Below are positions 32,824 through 42,200 of a stretch of 64,000 nt of DNA, one piece after another. The notes beneath the pieces are model-generated. The model was not told the origin of the DNA. It was given only the letters and a program-made list of their open reading frames with translations, and made no database searches. Each line of letters opens with the position of its first letter. Within the stretch, counting starts at the first letter, position 1. Source of the stretch: RHKX01 sp046330415 (lineage in GTDB: Bacteria; Actinomycetota; Thermoleophilia; Solirubrobacterales; 70-9). The translations under genes were made by a program, and so were the position numbers. The stretch lies in assembly GCA_046330415.1 (NCBI GenBank), contig JAXLSW010000009.1, forward strand, positions 62,001 through 126,000, read 5' to 3'.

Positions 32824-34195
32824 CTAGGCGAGGGCGAACTCGACGCGCCGGGTCGCGGCGTCGGCGGCGAGCAGCTTGACCGCCACCTCGCTGCCGAGCT
32901 CGGGGGCGGCGCCCTCGACGTGCGCGCGAACCGCGGGTTCGCGCACCTGGACCATGCCGTCGTCGATGACGAGCGCTTCGAAGCTCTCCCCCACCCGGCC
33001 CTCGAGCAGCATGGCCTCGACGAGGTCGACGACCCCGCGCTCGACGGCACCGGCCCGGCGCGCTCCCGCTCCCATCGCATCCGGCAGCGCGGCGAGACTG
33101 GCCCGCACCCAGTCCGGCGGCGCCGCGCCCGCCGCGGCCGCGGGCAGCACTCGCTGACGTAGCGGTCCTGCAGCCGCCGCAGCGGGGCCTGTCGCGTGCG
33201 CGTAGTCGGCGGCGATCGAGAAGTGCTCGTGCTCTGTAGGCACCTCGCCGTCGAAGGCCACATAGCCCGCGCCACGGCCGACGCCGGTCGCCTCGTGCAT
33301 CAGCGCCGCCTGCGCCGGGACGGACGGATCGAGCGAACGGATCAGCTCCGGGTAGCTCATGCCGTCGACCCATGGCACCCCGAGCGCCCGGACCTGGAGG
33401 CGGAAGCGCCGCAGAGATCGCTCGTCGGGAGGCGGCTGGGTGGAGGATGCCGACGCCCGCTCCGAGCATGAGCTTGGCGGCCTCCATCCCGGTCAGCAGG
33501 GAGATCTGCGCGTTGTCGTCCTCGACCTGACGCGTCACCCGGTAGCGCACCGTCCACCCGTCCCCCTCGCGCTCGACCTCCTGCTCCGGAACGGCCAAGC
33601 CGGACCCCGCCGCGCGCCTCCTCGAGCGCCAGCCGCCGGGCGCCCACCTCGCGCAGCAGCGACGCGAGCTCGGCGGGAACGTCGTCGTAGGTGTGCTGGG
33701 CGACGCTCCGCACCTCAGCGCGGGCGACCGGGTCGATGTCGGCTCGCCGCGGTCGTCGAGGTCGATCGTCCACAGAACAGCGGGGCGCCACTGCTCCGGC
33801 AGGAGGCTCGCGGCCCCCTCCGAGAGCGCGGGCGGGTGCAGCGGCGCCCGCTCATCGGGCGCGTAGACGGTCACCCCGCGCGCGTGCGCCTCGGTATCCA
33901 GGGGCGAGCCCGCCGCCACGAACGACCCGACATCGGCGATCGCGTAGCTGACCCGGTGGCCGTCGCCGCGGCGCTCGATGTGCATCGCCTGGTCGAGATC
34001 ACGCGATCCCGGCGGGTCGATCGTCACGAACGGCAGATCGACCCGTTCCCCCGCAGGCGGACGCGCTGCAGCCTCCTCCGCCGCCCGTACGACGTCGGGC
34101 GGGAACGACTCCGGAACTCCCGCCTCCGCCCTGATCGCGCGCAGCCCGTCGGCCATGCGCTCGGCCGGGTCGATGCGGATCCAGCGCGCCGGCAT
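32824..34195 (-). pseudogene. RNB-domain (RNase II/R-type) ribonuclease, three frame breaks
   Basis: The N-terminal reading (MPARWIRIDPAERMADGL) carries the RNB active-site region: FVTIDPPGSRDLDQAMHIER has the conserved aspartates and SYAIADVGSFV follows. The frame then changes near 33745 (one missing base; continuing DIDPVARAEVRSVAQHTY), near 33605 (back, with GSGLAVPEQEVEREGDG) and near 33435 (continuing PPDERSLRRFRLQV to the stop). Joined, it makes about 455 residues, the size of short actinobacterial RNB proteins without OB domains, which degrade RNA 3'-5'. All segments are well preserved, so sequence error is a real alternative to decay. It is last in the glycan-cassette strand run. Confidence 0.78.
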
Positions 34196-34214
34196 CAGCC
34201 TCGGTGGTGGCGGG

Positions 34215-35291
34215 TCACGCGGTCGCTTCCGCGGCCCAGCGCTCCGCGTTCTGCTCGATCATCTCGGTCAGGATCTCCTCGATCCCGTAACGCGGCTCCC
34301 AGCCGGGGTAATCGGCGCGGAAGTCAGAGACGTCGGAGATCCACCAGCGATGGTCGCCGACCCGGTTCTCGTCGCTGAGCTCCCAGCTCAGCTCCCGGCC
34401 ACCGATCCGCTCGCACGCGGCGATCGCCTCGAGCATCGAGCAGTTGCTGAACCTGCCGCCGCCGATGTTGTAGACGGCGGCCGCGCGCGGTTCGTGCTGG
34501 AACTGCTCGAAGCAGGCCACGAGGTCGGCGCAGTGGATGTTGTCGCGGACCTGCTTGCCGCCGTAGCCGAAGACGGTGTAGTGGGTGCCGGTCACCGCGC
34601 ACTTGGCGAGGTAGGCGAGGAAGCCGTGAAGCTGCGCGCCGGCGTGCTGGGGGCCGGTCAGGCAACCGCCGCGGAAGCAGACCGTCGGCATGTCGAAGTA
34701 GCGCCCGTACTCCTGCACCATCAGGTCGGCGGCGGCCTTGGACACACCGAACAGCGAGTGCGTCGAGGAGTCGATCGACATCGACGTGTCGATGCCGCCG
34801 TAGTAGCGGTGGCCCTCGGGCAGCTCGAGCCGCAGCTCGTGCTCCTCGAGCGGAAGGTGGTTCGGGGTGTCGCCGTAGACCTTGTTGGTCGAGCAGAAGA
34901 CGAACGGGGCGTCGATGGCGTGCGCGCGGGCAGCCTCGAGCAGATTCAGGGTGCCGACCGCGTTCACGCCGAAGTCCGTCTGCGGGTCGCGCGCCGCCCA
35001 GTCGTGCGACGGCTGCGCGGCGGTGTGGATGACCACGCCGACCCCGCCCGGCGCGTCGCGAAACGCGCGCTCGACCGCGTCGGCATCACGGATGTCGACC
35101 TCGAGCGAGCGGAACTCGCCGTAGTCGCGCTCCAGCCGCTCGGTCGTCGCCGACGTGGAGGCCTCGGGACCGAAGAAGCGCGCACGCATGTCGTTCTCGA
35201 GGCCGATCACGTCCCAGCCCGACTCGACCAGAGCACGCACTGACTCCGAGCCGATCAGCCCGCCCGATCCGGTGACGATCGCGGTGGCCAC
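34215..35291 (-). CDS. NAD-dependent epimerase/dehydratase (CDP-paratose 2-epimerase-like)
   Basis: 358 residues with the Rossmann motif TGSGGLIGS (from Gly8) and an extended-SDR active site. Where most family members have YxxxK, this one has SLFGVSK (Phe181, Lys185), with Ser134-Thr135 in CSTNKVYG. The segments VQEYGRYFDMPTVCFRGGCLTGPQH and GGKQVRDNIHCADLV match the CDP-paratose/tyvelose 2-epimerase-like branch, which acts at a sugar carbon using bound NAD. Start: GTG at 35291, 1 bp after the upstream stop; a GTG at 35309 lies inside the upstream gene. A nucleotide-sugar role is likely; the exact sugar is unknown. Confidence 0.82.
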   Translation of the reverse strand: MATAIVTGSGGLIGSESVRALVESGWDVIGLENDMRARFFGPEASTSATTERLERDYGEFRSLEVDIRDADAVERAFRDAPGGVGVVIHTAAQPSHDWAARDPQTDFGVNAVGTLNLLEAARAHAIDAPFVFCSTNKVYGDTPNHLPLEEHELRLELPEGHRYYGGIDTSMSIDSSTHSLFGVSKAAADLMVQEYGRYFDMPTVCFRGGCLTGPQHAGAQLHGFLAYLAKCAVTGTHYTVFGYGGKQVRDNIHCADLVACFEQFQHEPRAAAVYNIGGGRFSNCSMLEAIAACERIGGRELSWELSDENRVGDHRWWISDVSDFRADYPGWEPRYGIEEILTEMIEQNAERWAAEATA

Positions 35292-35292
35292 G

Positions 35293-37293
35293 TCAGCCCT
35301 CGTCGCCACCGTCGGCGCGGGCTGCGGCGCGCTCGTTCGCTGTCGGCTCCACCTTCATCGAGTAGAAGTCGTAGCGCAGATCGCCTCCCGGCCCCGTGAG
35401 CTCGAGCGTGGAGGCCTGCGGGGCCTGAGCGAAGATCCCCTCGCCGACGAGCTCCGGCGGCCCGGCGAGAAGCAGACCGTCGGCGGCGGTACCCGGCACG
35501 AGCCGGTAGGTGTCGGTGCCGTTGACGACCGCGTGGCGGAACCTCGCCTTGTAGAGCAGCGAGAGGATCGACTCCGCCCCGCTGACGCCGGCGCCCTCGA
35601 CCTTCGCGTACACGACCTCGTCACGGCCCGGCTGCGGCACCTCGACGGTCTCCCCGAAGGCCGAGTCGACCGAGGAGATCAGCTCGGGCTCACCGCAACG
35701 GTCGGGAACCCTGCTGAGCAGCTGCCAGCCGGGCGTCGTCGTGGTGATCTCGAAGTTGCACAGGGTCGCGAGCGTCTGCGCCGGAGGATCCCATCCCGGC
35801 CAGCGGTCGTCGATGCTGCGCGTCGACCAGTCGCGGGTGATCTGATCGGGGCTGTGGCGGAGGATGCGCTCCATCCCGTCCGGTGAGCTGATCGCCTCGG
35901 CGTTGAGCTCATCGAGCGCCTGCGTGTTGGCCTGGTAGCCCTGGATCACCGGCGTCGGATCCCATTGCAGGTCGAAGGTCCAGGCCGCGGCGATCTCCCA
36001 GGGCTCGACGGAAACCCGCTTGCCTTCGATGTCGTCGAGGATCGACTTGTCGACGGAGAAGCCGTTGGCGAAGAGGAAGCGGATCTTGTCGGCGTCCTCG
36101 CGGCGCTCGTCCCCCTGGGTCAGCGACCTCGTCTCGTTCCACGCCCTCTGGACGTTGTCGATGGGGTTGAGCAGGGTCCAGATCCGGCTGGGCTGCTCGT
36201 GGTGCTGCAACGCGGCGCCCGCGAGCAGCAGGACCAGGGCCCCGGTGAGCGAGACCACCCATTGCGCGCGCGCCCACGGCAGCGCCACCCAGACCACAGC
36301 GATGGTCGAGGCGTACGCGCCCATGTGCGGGATGTCGAAACGGACCACGCCCTCCTTGAACAGGGCGAAGCCCACCAGGGCGGCGACGAGCACCCCACTC
36401 CACCGAGCGAGCCTTTCCCGGTAGCCGGCGAACGACGAGGAGGCGACGAGGCCGATCAGGATCACGACGGCGCCGAGGACGCCGAAGGTGTAGCCGAGCT
36501 CCGAGCCCTCCGACGTGGACATCGCCTCGCTGTAGCCGGAGATGATCTGGCGGCCGTTGACGACGAAGTCGGGCAGGTCTCCCAGCACCTGACCGGAGGC
36601 GAGCCAGAGGCCGACGAACGTGCCCGCGAAGGCGAGCAGGTAGGCGCCGAGCTGCCACGGGCGGGCGCGCGCGCCGACGAGGGCGACGGCGAACATCAGA
36701 AAGAGAACCGGGCCTACGGAGAGCTTGACCAGGGTCTCCGCGGCCGCGAACGCCGCACCCCCGAAGACCACCGCGTCGAGGGCGAAGCGAGGGCGGTCGA
36801 GGCGGAGCGCGAAGAAGCAGGCGAGCGCACCGATCGCGAAGGGCACCTCGATCGCCGGCAGCAGGCAGAGGACGAGGAAGGCGATGGCGATGGCGGCGAG
36901 CATGCCCAGGCTCCGCCGCAGCGCCGCGACCAGCAGGATCGTGAAGACGACGTGGAGCGCCGCCAGCCAGAGGTAGGCGAGGTTGGCGAGCCCGACGTAC
37001 CAGTCCGTCGCGAAGTTGAGGAACCCAAGCGGCCCGTAGGTGAAGACGAAGTCGGGGCCGAAGCGGATCCCGTGCTCGATCCCCATGTACATGCCGGCGA
37101 TCCAGCCTTGATCGAGGCCGGTGCCGGGATGGGCGATCGTCACGAACCAGGTCAGGATCGAGAGAACGAGCCCCACCGCCGCGACCGGGAAGCGGTCGGC
37201 GCGCTCCTCCGCCCGGCGCAGCGTCTCGCCGATGCCATCACCGCCATCGGCTCGGCGTGCGAGCGGCGATGGCGCAGCTTCAGCTGAGGTCAC
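35293..37293 (-). CDS. Large polytopic membrane protein, possible GT-C-like glycosyltransferase
   Basis: 666 residues. About 10-11 membrane helices occupy residues 35-370, opening with LSILTWFVTIAHPGTGLDQGW and the loop GPDFVFTYGPLGFLNFATDW; acidic first-loop residues of this kind occur in GT-C glycosyltransferases. The C-terminal 290 residues are soluble and presumably outside, with a Cys pair (TLCNFEI, PDRCGEP). No exact family is recognised; a polyprenyl-sugar-using transferase is inferred from topology and from its place between GT2 and epimerase genes. It overlaps the GT2 stop by 14 bp and is 1 bp from the next gene. Confidence 0.6.
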   Translation of the reverse strand: MTSAEAAPSPLARRADGGDGIGETLRRAEERADRFPVAAVGLVLSILTWFVTIAHPGTGLDQGWIAGMYMGIEHGIRFGPDFVFTYGPLGFLNFATDWYVGLANLAYLWLAALHVVFTILLVAALRRSLGMLAAIAIAFLVLCLLPAIEVPFAIGALACFFALRLDRPRFALDAVVFGGAAFAAAETLVKLSVGPVLFLMFAVALVGARARPWQLGAYLLAFAGTFVGLWLASGQVLGDLPDFVVNGRQIISGYSEAMSTSEGSELGYTFGVLGAVVILIGLVASSSFAGYRERLARWSGVLVAALVGFALFKEGVVRFDIPHMGAYASTIAVVWVALPWARAQWVVSLTGALVLLLAGAALQHHEQPSRIWTLLNPIDNVQRAWNETRSLTQGDERREDADKIRFLFANGFSVDKSILDDIEGKRVSVEPWEIAAAWTFDLQWDPTPVIQGYQANTQALDELNAEAISSPDGMERILRHSPDQITRDWSTRSIDDRWPGWDPPAQTLATLCNFEITTTTPGWQLLSRVPDRCGEPELISSVDSAFGETVEVPQPGRDEVVYAKVEGAGVSGAESILSLLYKARFRHAVVNGTDTYRLVPGTAADGLLLAGPPELVGEGIFAQAPQASTLELTGPGGDLRYDFYSMKVEPTANERAAARADGGDEG

Positions 37294-38017
37294 GGTGGTA
37301 GTCGCCGCGGCTCAGGTGGTGCTCGAGCCACACGTAGAGCACGATGAACATGTACCTGCTCCCCATCTCGCTCATCGCGAGCTTCGACGTGCCCGCGGTC
37401 CGGTTCGTCCACGAGATCGGGATCACCCGGTAGCTGAAGCCGCGGACGATCGCCTTCAACGGCAGCTCGACGGTGAGGTTGAAGTGCTTGGAAAGCAGCG
37501 GGTTGACGGCGTCGATGACCTCCCGCCGATACGCCTTGAAGGCGTTGGTCGTGTCGTTGTAGCCGTGCAGGAAGATCGCGCGGATGAAGAGGTTCGCGAG
37601 CCGGTTCACGATCAGCTTGATGCGGGGGTAGTCGTAGACCTTGCCGCCGGCCACGAAGCGCGATCCGAAGGCGCAGTCCCAGCCCTCCTCGAGGATCGCG
37701 TAGTAGCGGCACAGGTCCTCGGGATCGTCGGAGGAATCCGCCATGAAGATCGCGACAGCATCGCCGGTGAAGGCGTCGAGACCGGCCCGCACGACCATGC
37801 CGAATCCGGGCGGGTTCGGGGAGCGCAGGTAGAGGACCCCGGGGTCGCGCTCGGCGGCCGCGACGACGATCTCACGGGTGCGATCCGTGCTGCCGTCGTC
37901 GACTACCAGCACCTCGTAGTCGATGCCCGCACGGCCGAGGGCAGCGGTCACGCTCTCGATGGTCGAGCCGATCGAGCCCTCCTCGTTGCGGGCGGGGATG
38001 ACGACCGAGAACTTCAC
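37280..38017 (-). CDS. Family 2 glycosyltransferase (DPM1-like)
   Basis: 245 residues. GT-A fold start FSVVIPARNEEGSIGSTIES, then EVLVVDDGSTDRT and the metal-binding acidic motif FMADSSDDPED, followed by NDTTNAFKAYRREV and a C-terminal HFNLTVELPLKAIVRGFSY acceptor region. The pattern resembles polyprenyl-phosphate sugar synthases of the dolichol-phosphate-mannose type without a C-terminal membrane domain. Start: GTG at 38017, overlapping the upstream epimerase stop (GTGA). It probably supplies a lipid-linked sugar to the adjacent membrane protein. Confidence 0.87.
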   Translation of the reverse strand: MKFSVVIPARNEEGSIGSTIESVTAALGRAGIDYEVLVVDDGSTDRTREIVVAAAERDPGVLYLRSPNPPGFGMVVRAGLDAFTGDAVAIFMADSSDDPEDLCRYYAILEEGWDCAFGSRFVAGGKVYDYPRIKLIVNRLANLFIRAIFLHGYNDTTNAFKAYRREVIDAVNPLLSKHFNLTVELPLKAIVRGFSYRVIPISWTNRTAGTSKLAMSEMGSRYMFIVLYVWLEHHLSRGDYHRDLS

Positions 38018-39135
38018 GACCGCGCTCGGGCTCCCGCGTCGGCGTCGATGCCGAGGGCCGCGGCGAGGCGCTCCTCGTCGGCGGCGATCCACCCATGGAT
38101 GTCGGTGAGGATCCGCTCGGCGTTGCGCCGGGGCCGCCAAGCCGTGCGCTCGAAGAGCGCCGCGCAGTCGGAGATGTAGACGGGAACGTCGCCGGCTCGA
38201 GTCTCCTCGACCGCGCCGATCGGCACCTCGCGGCCGGAGATCCGTCGGCAGAGCTCCGTCGTCTCGAGCAGGGAGAGGCTGCACTCGCGACCGCCGCCGA
38301 CGTTCACGCTCACCCCATCCCAACCCTCGACGTCGACGATCTGCTCCTCGACGAGATCGACGAGGTCCTCGACATGGAGGAGATCCCGGACCTGCTTGCC
38401 GCCGCCGCCGAAGCCGATGTAGTCGATCGGCAGCCCGAAGTGGTGGCTGAGCATCCAATGCGTGAACACACCCTGGTCCACCTTCCCCATCTGCCAGGGC
38501 CCGGCGATGACCCCGCAGCGGTCGACCACCGCGCGGACCCCGAAGGCGTCGCGGAACTCCTCGATCAGCAGCTCGGCGGCGAGCTTCGTCGCCCCGTAAA
38601 GCGTGCGCGCGCCACGCAGCGGGGTCGCCTCGGAGATTCCCGCGGGAGAGACCCCGGCGACCGGCTGCTCGGCGGCCAGCTCGAACCTCGTCTCGGTCTC
38701 CTCGAGGGCGAGGCCGCGAAGGGTGGCCAGCGGGTAGACGCGACTGGTCGAGAGGAAGACGAGGGATGCCCCCGAGCGGCGGGCGAGCTCGAGGCAGTTG
38801 TAGGCGCCGGTCAGGTTCGTGTGCAGCAGGTAGGAGCTGTCACCGTCCGCTCCGCTCATCACCGAGGGCTCGGCCGAGCACTCGACGATGACGTCGGGAG
38901 CCGGGACCGAGCCGAGGTCGGAGGGCTCGCGAACGTCACCCTCGACGAAGCGCACGCCGCCGTCGCCGAGGCGGGGGACGTTGAGCTCGGACCCGCGCCG
39001 GTAGAGGTTGTCGAGCGCCGTCACCGACCAGGCGGGGTGGCGCTCAGCCAGCGCGAGCGCGATGTTCGAGCCGACGAAGCCGGCCCCGCCGGTGATCAGG
39101 ATCTCCTGCGGTCGATCTGTCGTGTTCACGGGCAA
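38014..39135 (-). CDS. NAD-dependent epimerase/dehydratase (second of a pair)
   Basis: 373 residues, extended SDR: ILITGGAGFVGSNIALALAE for NAD binding and a normal YxxxK active site in TLYGATK (Tyr180, Lys184). GGGGKQVRDLLHVEDLV matches the CDP-paratose 2-epimerase-like group and is very close in wording to the same segment of the first epimerase at 34.2 kb. The two are probably paralogues at successive steps or with different substrates. It starts at TTG 39135 or GTG 39129. It is first in the four-gene cassette epimerase, GT2, membrane protein, epimerase. Confidence 0.83.
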   Translation of the reverse strand: MPVNTTDRPQEILITGGAGFVGSNIALALAERHPAWSVTALDNLYRRGSELNVPRLGDGGVRFVEGDVREPSDLGSVPAPDVIVECSAEPSVMSGADGDSSYLLHTNLTGAYNCLELARRSGASLVFLSTSRVYPLATLRGLALEETETRFELAAEQPVAGVSPAGISEATPLRGARTLYGATKLAAELLIEEFRDAFGVRAVVDRCGVIAGPWQMGKVDQGVFTHWMLSHHFGLPIDYIGFGGGGKQVRDLLHVEDLVDLVEEQIVDVEGWDGVSVNVGGGRECSLSLLETTELCRRISGREVPIGAVEETRAGDVPVYISDCAALFERTAWRPRRNAERILTDIHGWIAADEERLAAALGIDADAGARARS

Positions 39136-39232
39136 GTCGGATGGTCTCCCCGCCGGGCGCGGTCATACCGGGGCCGGTGACGGCAAGAGCTGAAGCCGCC
39201 GAGCCCCCTGGTGAGGGCATCGGAGAGTACCG

Positions 39233-42200
39233 TCAGCGGTGCTTCAGGCGCACGAGCTTCGAGCTGCTCTCACCGCCGACGGTGAGGACCACCTTCGCCC
39301 GCTTGAGCTTGCCGCGGCGGGCCAGCTTGGCGGCGAACCGCTTCAGCTTGACCTTCGCCGTGCCCTGCTCCCCGGCGGCGAGCGAGAAGCTCGCGCCGCC
39401 GAGCACCCGACCCGCCTTGACGCCGGAGCCGGCGACGGAGCGGAGCTCGATGGTGCCCGCGCAATCGGATCCCGAGCAGGAGACCGGGACGGTCACGCTC
39501 TTGTCGCCGAGGCGCGCGCGATCACCGGAGACATTCGCCTGCGGGGACTGATCCGGCGTCGGCGGCTGCGGCGGCGTCGGATCCGGAGCGGAGTCGACCC
39601 GGAGTGTCGCGCCGGCGACCCGGTCGTCGGTGTCGGGGTCGCTCGTCGGCGACGCGACGCTCGCCGAGTTGAGGATCTGCGTCGTCACCACCGGCCCGCC
39701 GGTGCGGTCGCCCATGCACATCAGGTCGATCGTGGCGTCGAGCGGCGCGTTTGTCGTGTTGACGAGCTTGAAGACGCGCGACTTGGGCTGCGGGTCGTGA
39801 CCCGCCAGCAGCATGCCCGCCGGGATGTCGTAGGAGGCGACGATGCCCTTCTCGAGATCACCGCAGATGACGCTCTCGGAGACCGTCGAGTTGGCGGGGA
39901 CGGTCACGGTCCTGTGGACCTCCCTGAGCGCCAGGTCGTGGGTGTGACCATCGGCCGTGTCGAGGCGGATCGCCATGCAGCGAACCGACAGCTCCACGGT
40001 CGTGGCGTCGACCGGCGCATCGACGGTGAACCGGCGGCCGTTGCCGCTCGGCTCGGAGCCGACGAGCCGCGCCTCGCCGCCGCTCGCGTCGATGCCGGGT
40101 GCGATCGCGACGCTGCCGGGACCACAGGGCACCTCGATGTCGGAGCGTCCCTGCGGCAGCGTCTCGGTCACCGTGACCGGGTCGCTGACGAGCACGCGGT
40201 GGGTGTGGCCTGCCTCGGGCTGGGTCACCGAGGGGATGCAGGTGCCGAAGACCTTCGCCTGGGCCCGTCCGCCGGCGTTGTTGGCGACCGTGAACTCGTA
40301 CGTGCCCGGGGCGGTCGAGCGCTGGCGGCGAGTCTCGACCGAGCCCAGCGTGCCGGTGCCCTGGTCGACGGCGTCGACGCGGACGCTGCCGTCGGCCATC
40401 ACCTCCCCGGGGGTCGGGCAGCTCAGGGTCACGGTGCGCACCTGGCCCGCCTCGAGGTCGACCTGCTGCTCGACCTTCTCAACCGGCATCAGGTGCCGGT
40501 GGTCGTCGGCGTAGGAGAGGGCGTCGACGCTCGCCCGGACCGTGATCGTGCGGGTCGCGCCGGAGGCGAGGTTCCCCAGGTCGCAGGAGATGGTTCCGCC
40601 GGAGAAGTCGCAGGTCGGCGCGGCCGGATCGGAGTCGACGTACGTGACGCCACCGGGCATCGTGTCGCTGACGACGACGTCGCGAGCCGTGCCGGGACCG
40701 TCGTTGGTCACGGTCATCGTGTAGGTGACGACATCGCCGGGAAGCGCGTTGGCGGGCGAGACCGACTTCGTCAGCGAGAGGTCCGCCTGCGAGTTGATCT
40801 GCGTCGTCGCGAAGTCCTCGTCGTTGCCGTGATCGGGGTCGGCGGTGTCGGAGCTGACGCGCGCCGAGTTGCTGATCGTGCCGAGCGCGCCCGGGTCGAT
40901 GCGGACGGTGATCGTCCGCGCCGCATCCCCACCGGCGGCCAACGTGCCGAGCTGGCAGGTGACGACCCCGGAGTTGTTCGTGCAGCCGGGGCCGGCGGAG
41001 ACGAACGAGACGCCGGCGGGCAGCGTGTCGACGATCTTCGCGCCGGCGGCGTTGCTGGGCCCGTCGTTGTGGGCGGCCAGCGTGTAGGTGACCTGATCGC
41101 CGGCCGAGCCGTCGGGGACGTCGGCGGTCTTCGTCAGCGAGAGATCAGCGGAGCTGCCGACCGACGCCTTCGCCGTCGAGCTGTTGTTGGACGGATCTGG
41201 ATCGACGCCGGGCCCGCTCACCGATGCGGTGTTGTCGAGCGCGCCGTCGGCGGCGCCGGGAAGGACCGTCGCGTCGATGTGGATCGTCTCGGTCGCGCCG
41301 CTCGCCATCGTCGCGAAGGTGCAGACGACGTCGCGGCCGCTCACCGAGCATTCGCCGCGATCGGTGCTGATCGAGCCGAGCTTCGCCGGGAGCGCGTCGC
41401 GGACGACCACCGGGGTCGCCGAGGAGGGTCCGTGATTGCTGACGAGCAGCGTGTAGCGAACCGGCTGACCGGCGCTCGGGTGGTCGTTGGAGATCGTCTT
41501 CTCGACCTCGAGGTCGGCGCCGGCGACGCTGACGTCGGCGGAGGAGCTGTCGTTGCCGGGGTTGGGATCGGGCTGGCCGCCGGACACCGAGGCGGTGTTG
41601 CGAAGCGTGCTCCCGCTGGCGCTGCTCAGCGCCTTGGCGACAACGGTCACCTGGGCGGTGCCGTTGCGGGCGAGCGTCCCGAGGCTGCAGGCGATCGTGG
41701 CGTTGCAGGTCCCCTGGCTCGGGTTCGCGCTGACCAGCTCCAGGCCGGACGGAAGCGAGTCGAGCACCGAGACGTTGGCGGCCGCCGAGGGGCCGTTGTT
41801 GGTCACGTCGAGCGTGAACGTCACCTGATCACCGACGTTGACCGTGCCCGGCGACGCGCTCTTGCGGATGCTGAGATCGGCCGAGGGCGACGTCGGCGCC
41901 GGATCCTCGGAGGAGTCGTTGGCCGGGTTGGCGTCGGAGGGGTTGGCGACCCTCGCCGTGTTGCGGATCGGCGTGCCGGCGTTGTCGGCGACGTTCACCC
42001 CGAGCTGGATCGTCGGGAAGGAGGCGCCCACGGCGAGATCGTCGGAGCGGGTGCAGGTCACCGTCTGGCCGGAGATCGAGCAGCTCCACCCGCTGCCGGT
42101 TGCGCTCGTCGGCGTCAGGTCGGCGGGGAGGGTGTCGGTGACCGTGGTGGTGGTGCCACGGACCGACGCGTTGCCGTCGTTCTTGACGTCGAGCTTGTAG

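Noticed and set aside
35965..37287. 440-codon open frame antisense to the membrane glycosyltransferase-like gene
   Set aside because: It is extremely Glu/Asp/Arg-rich, as expected for the complement of hydrophobic helices.
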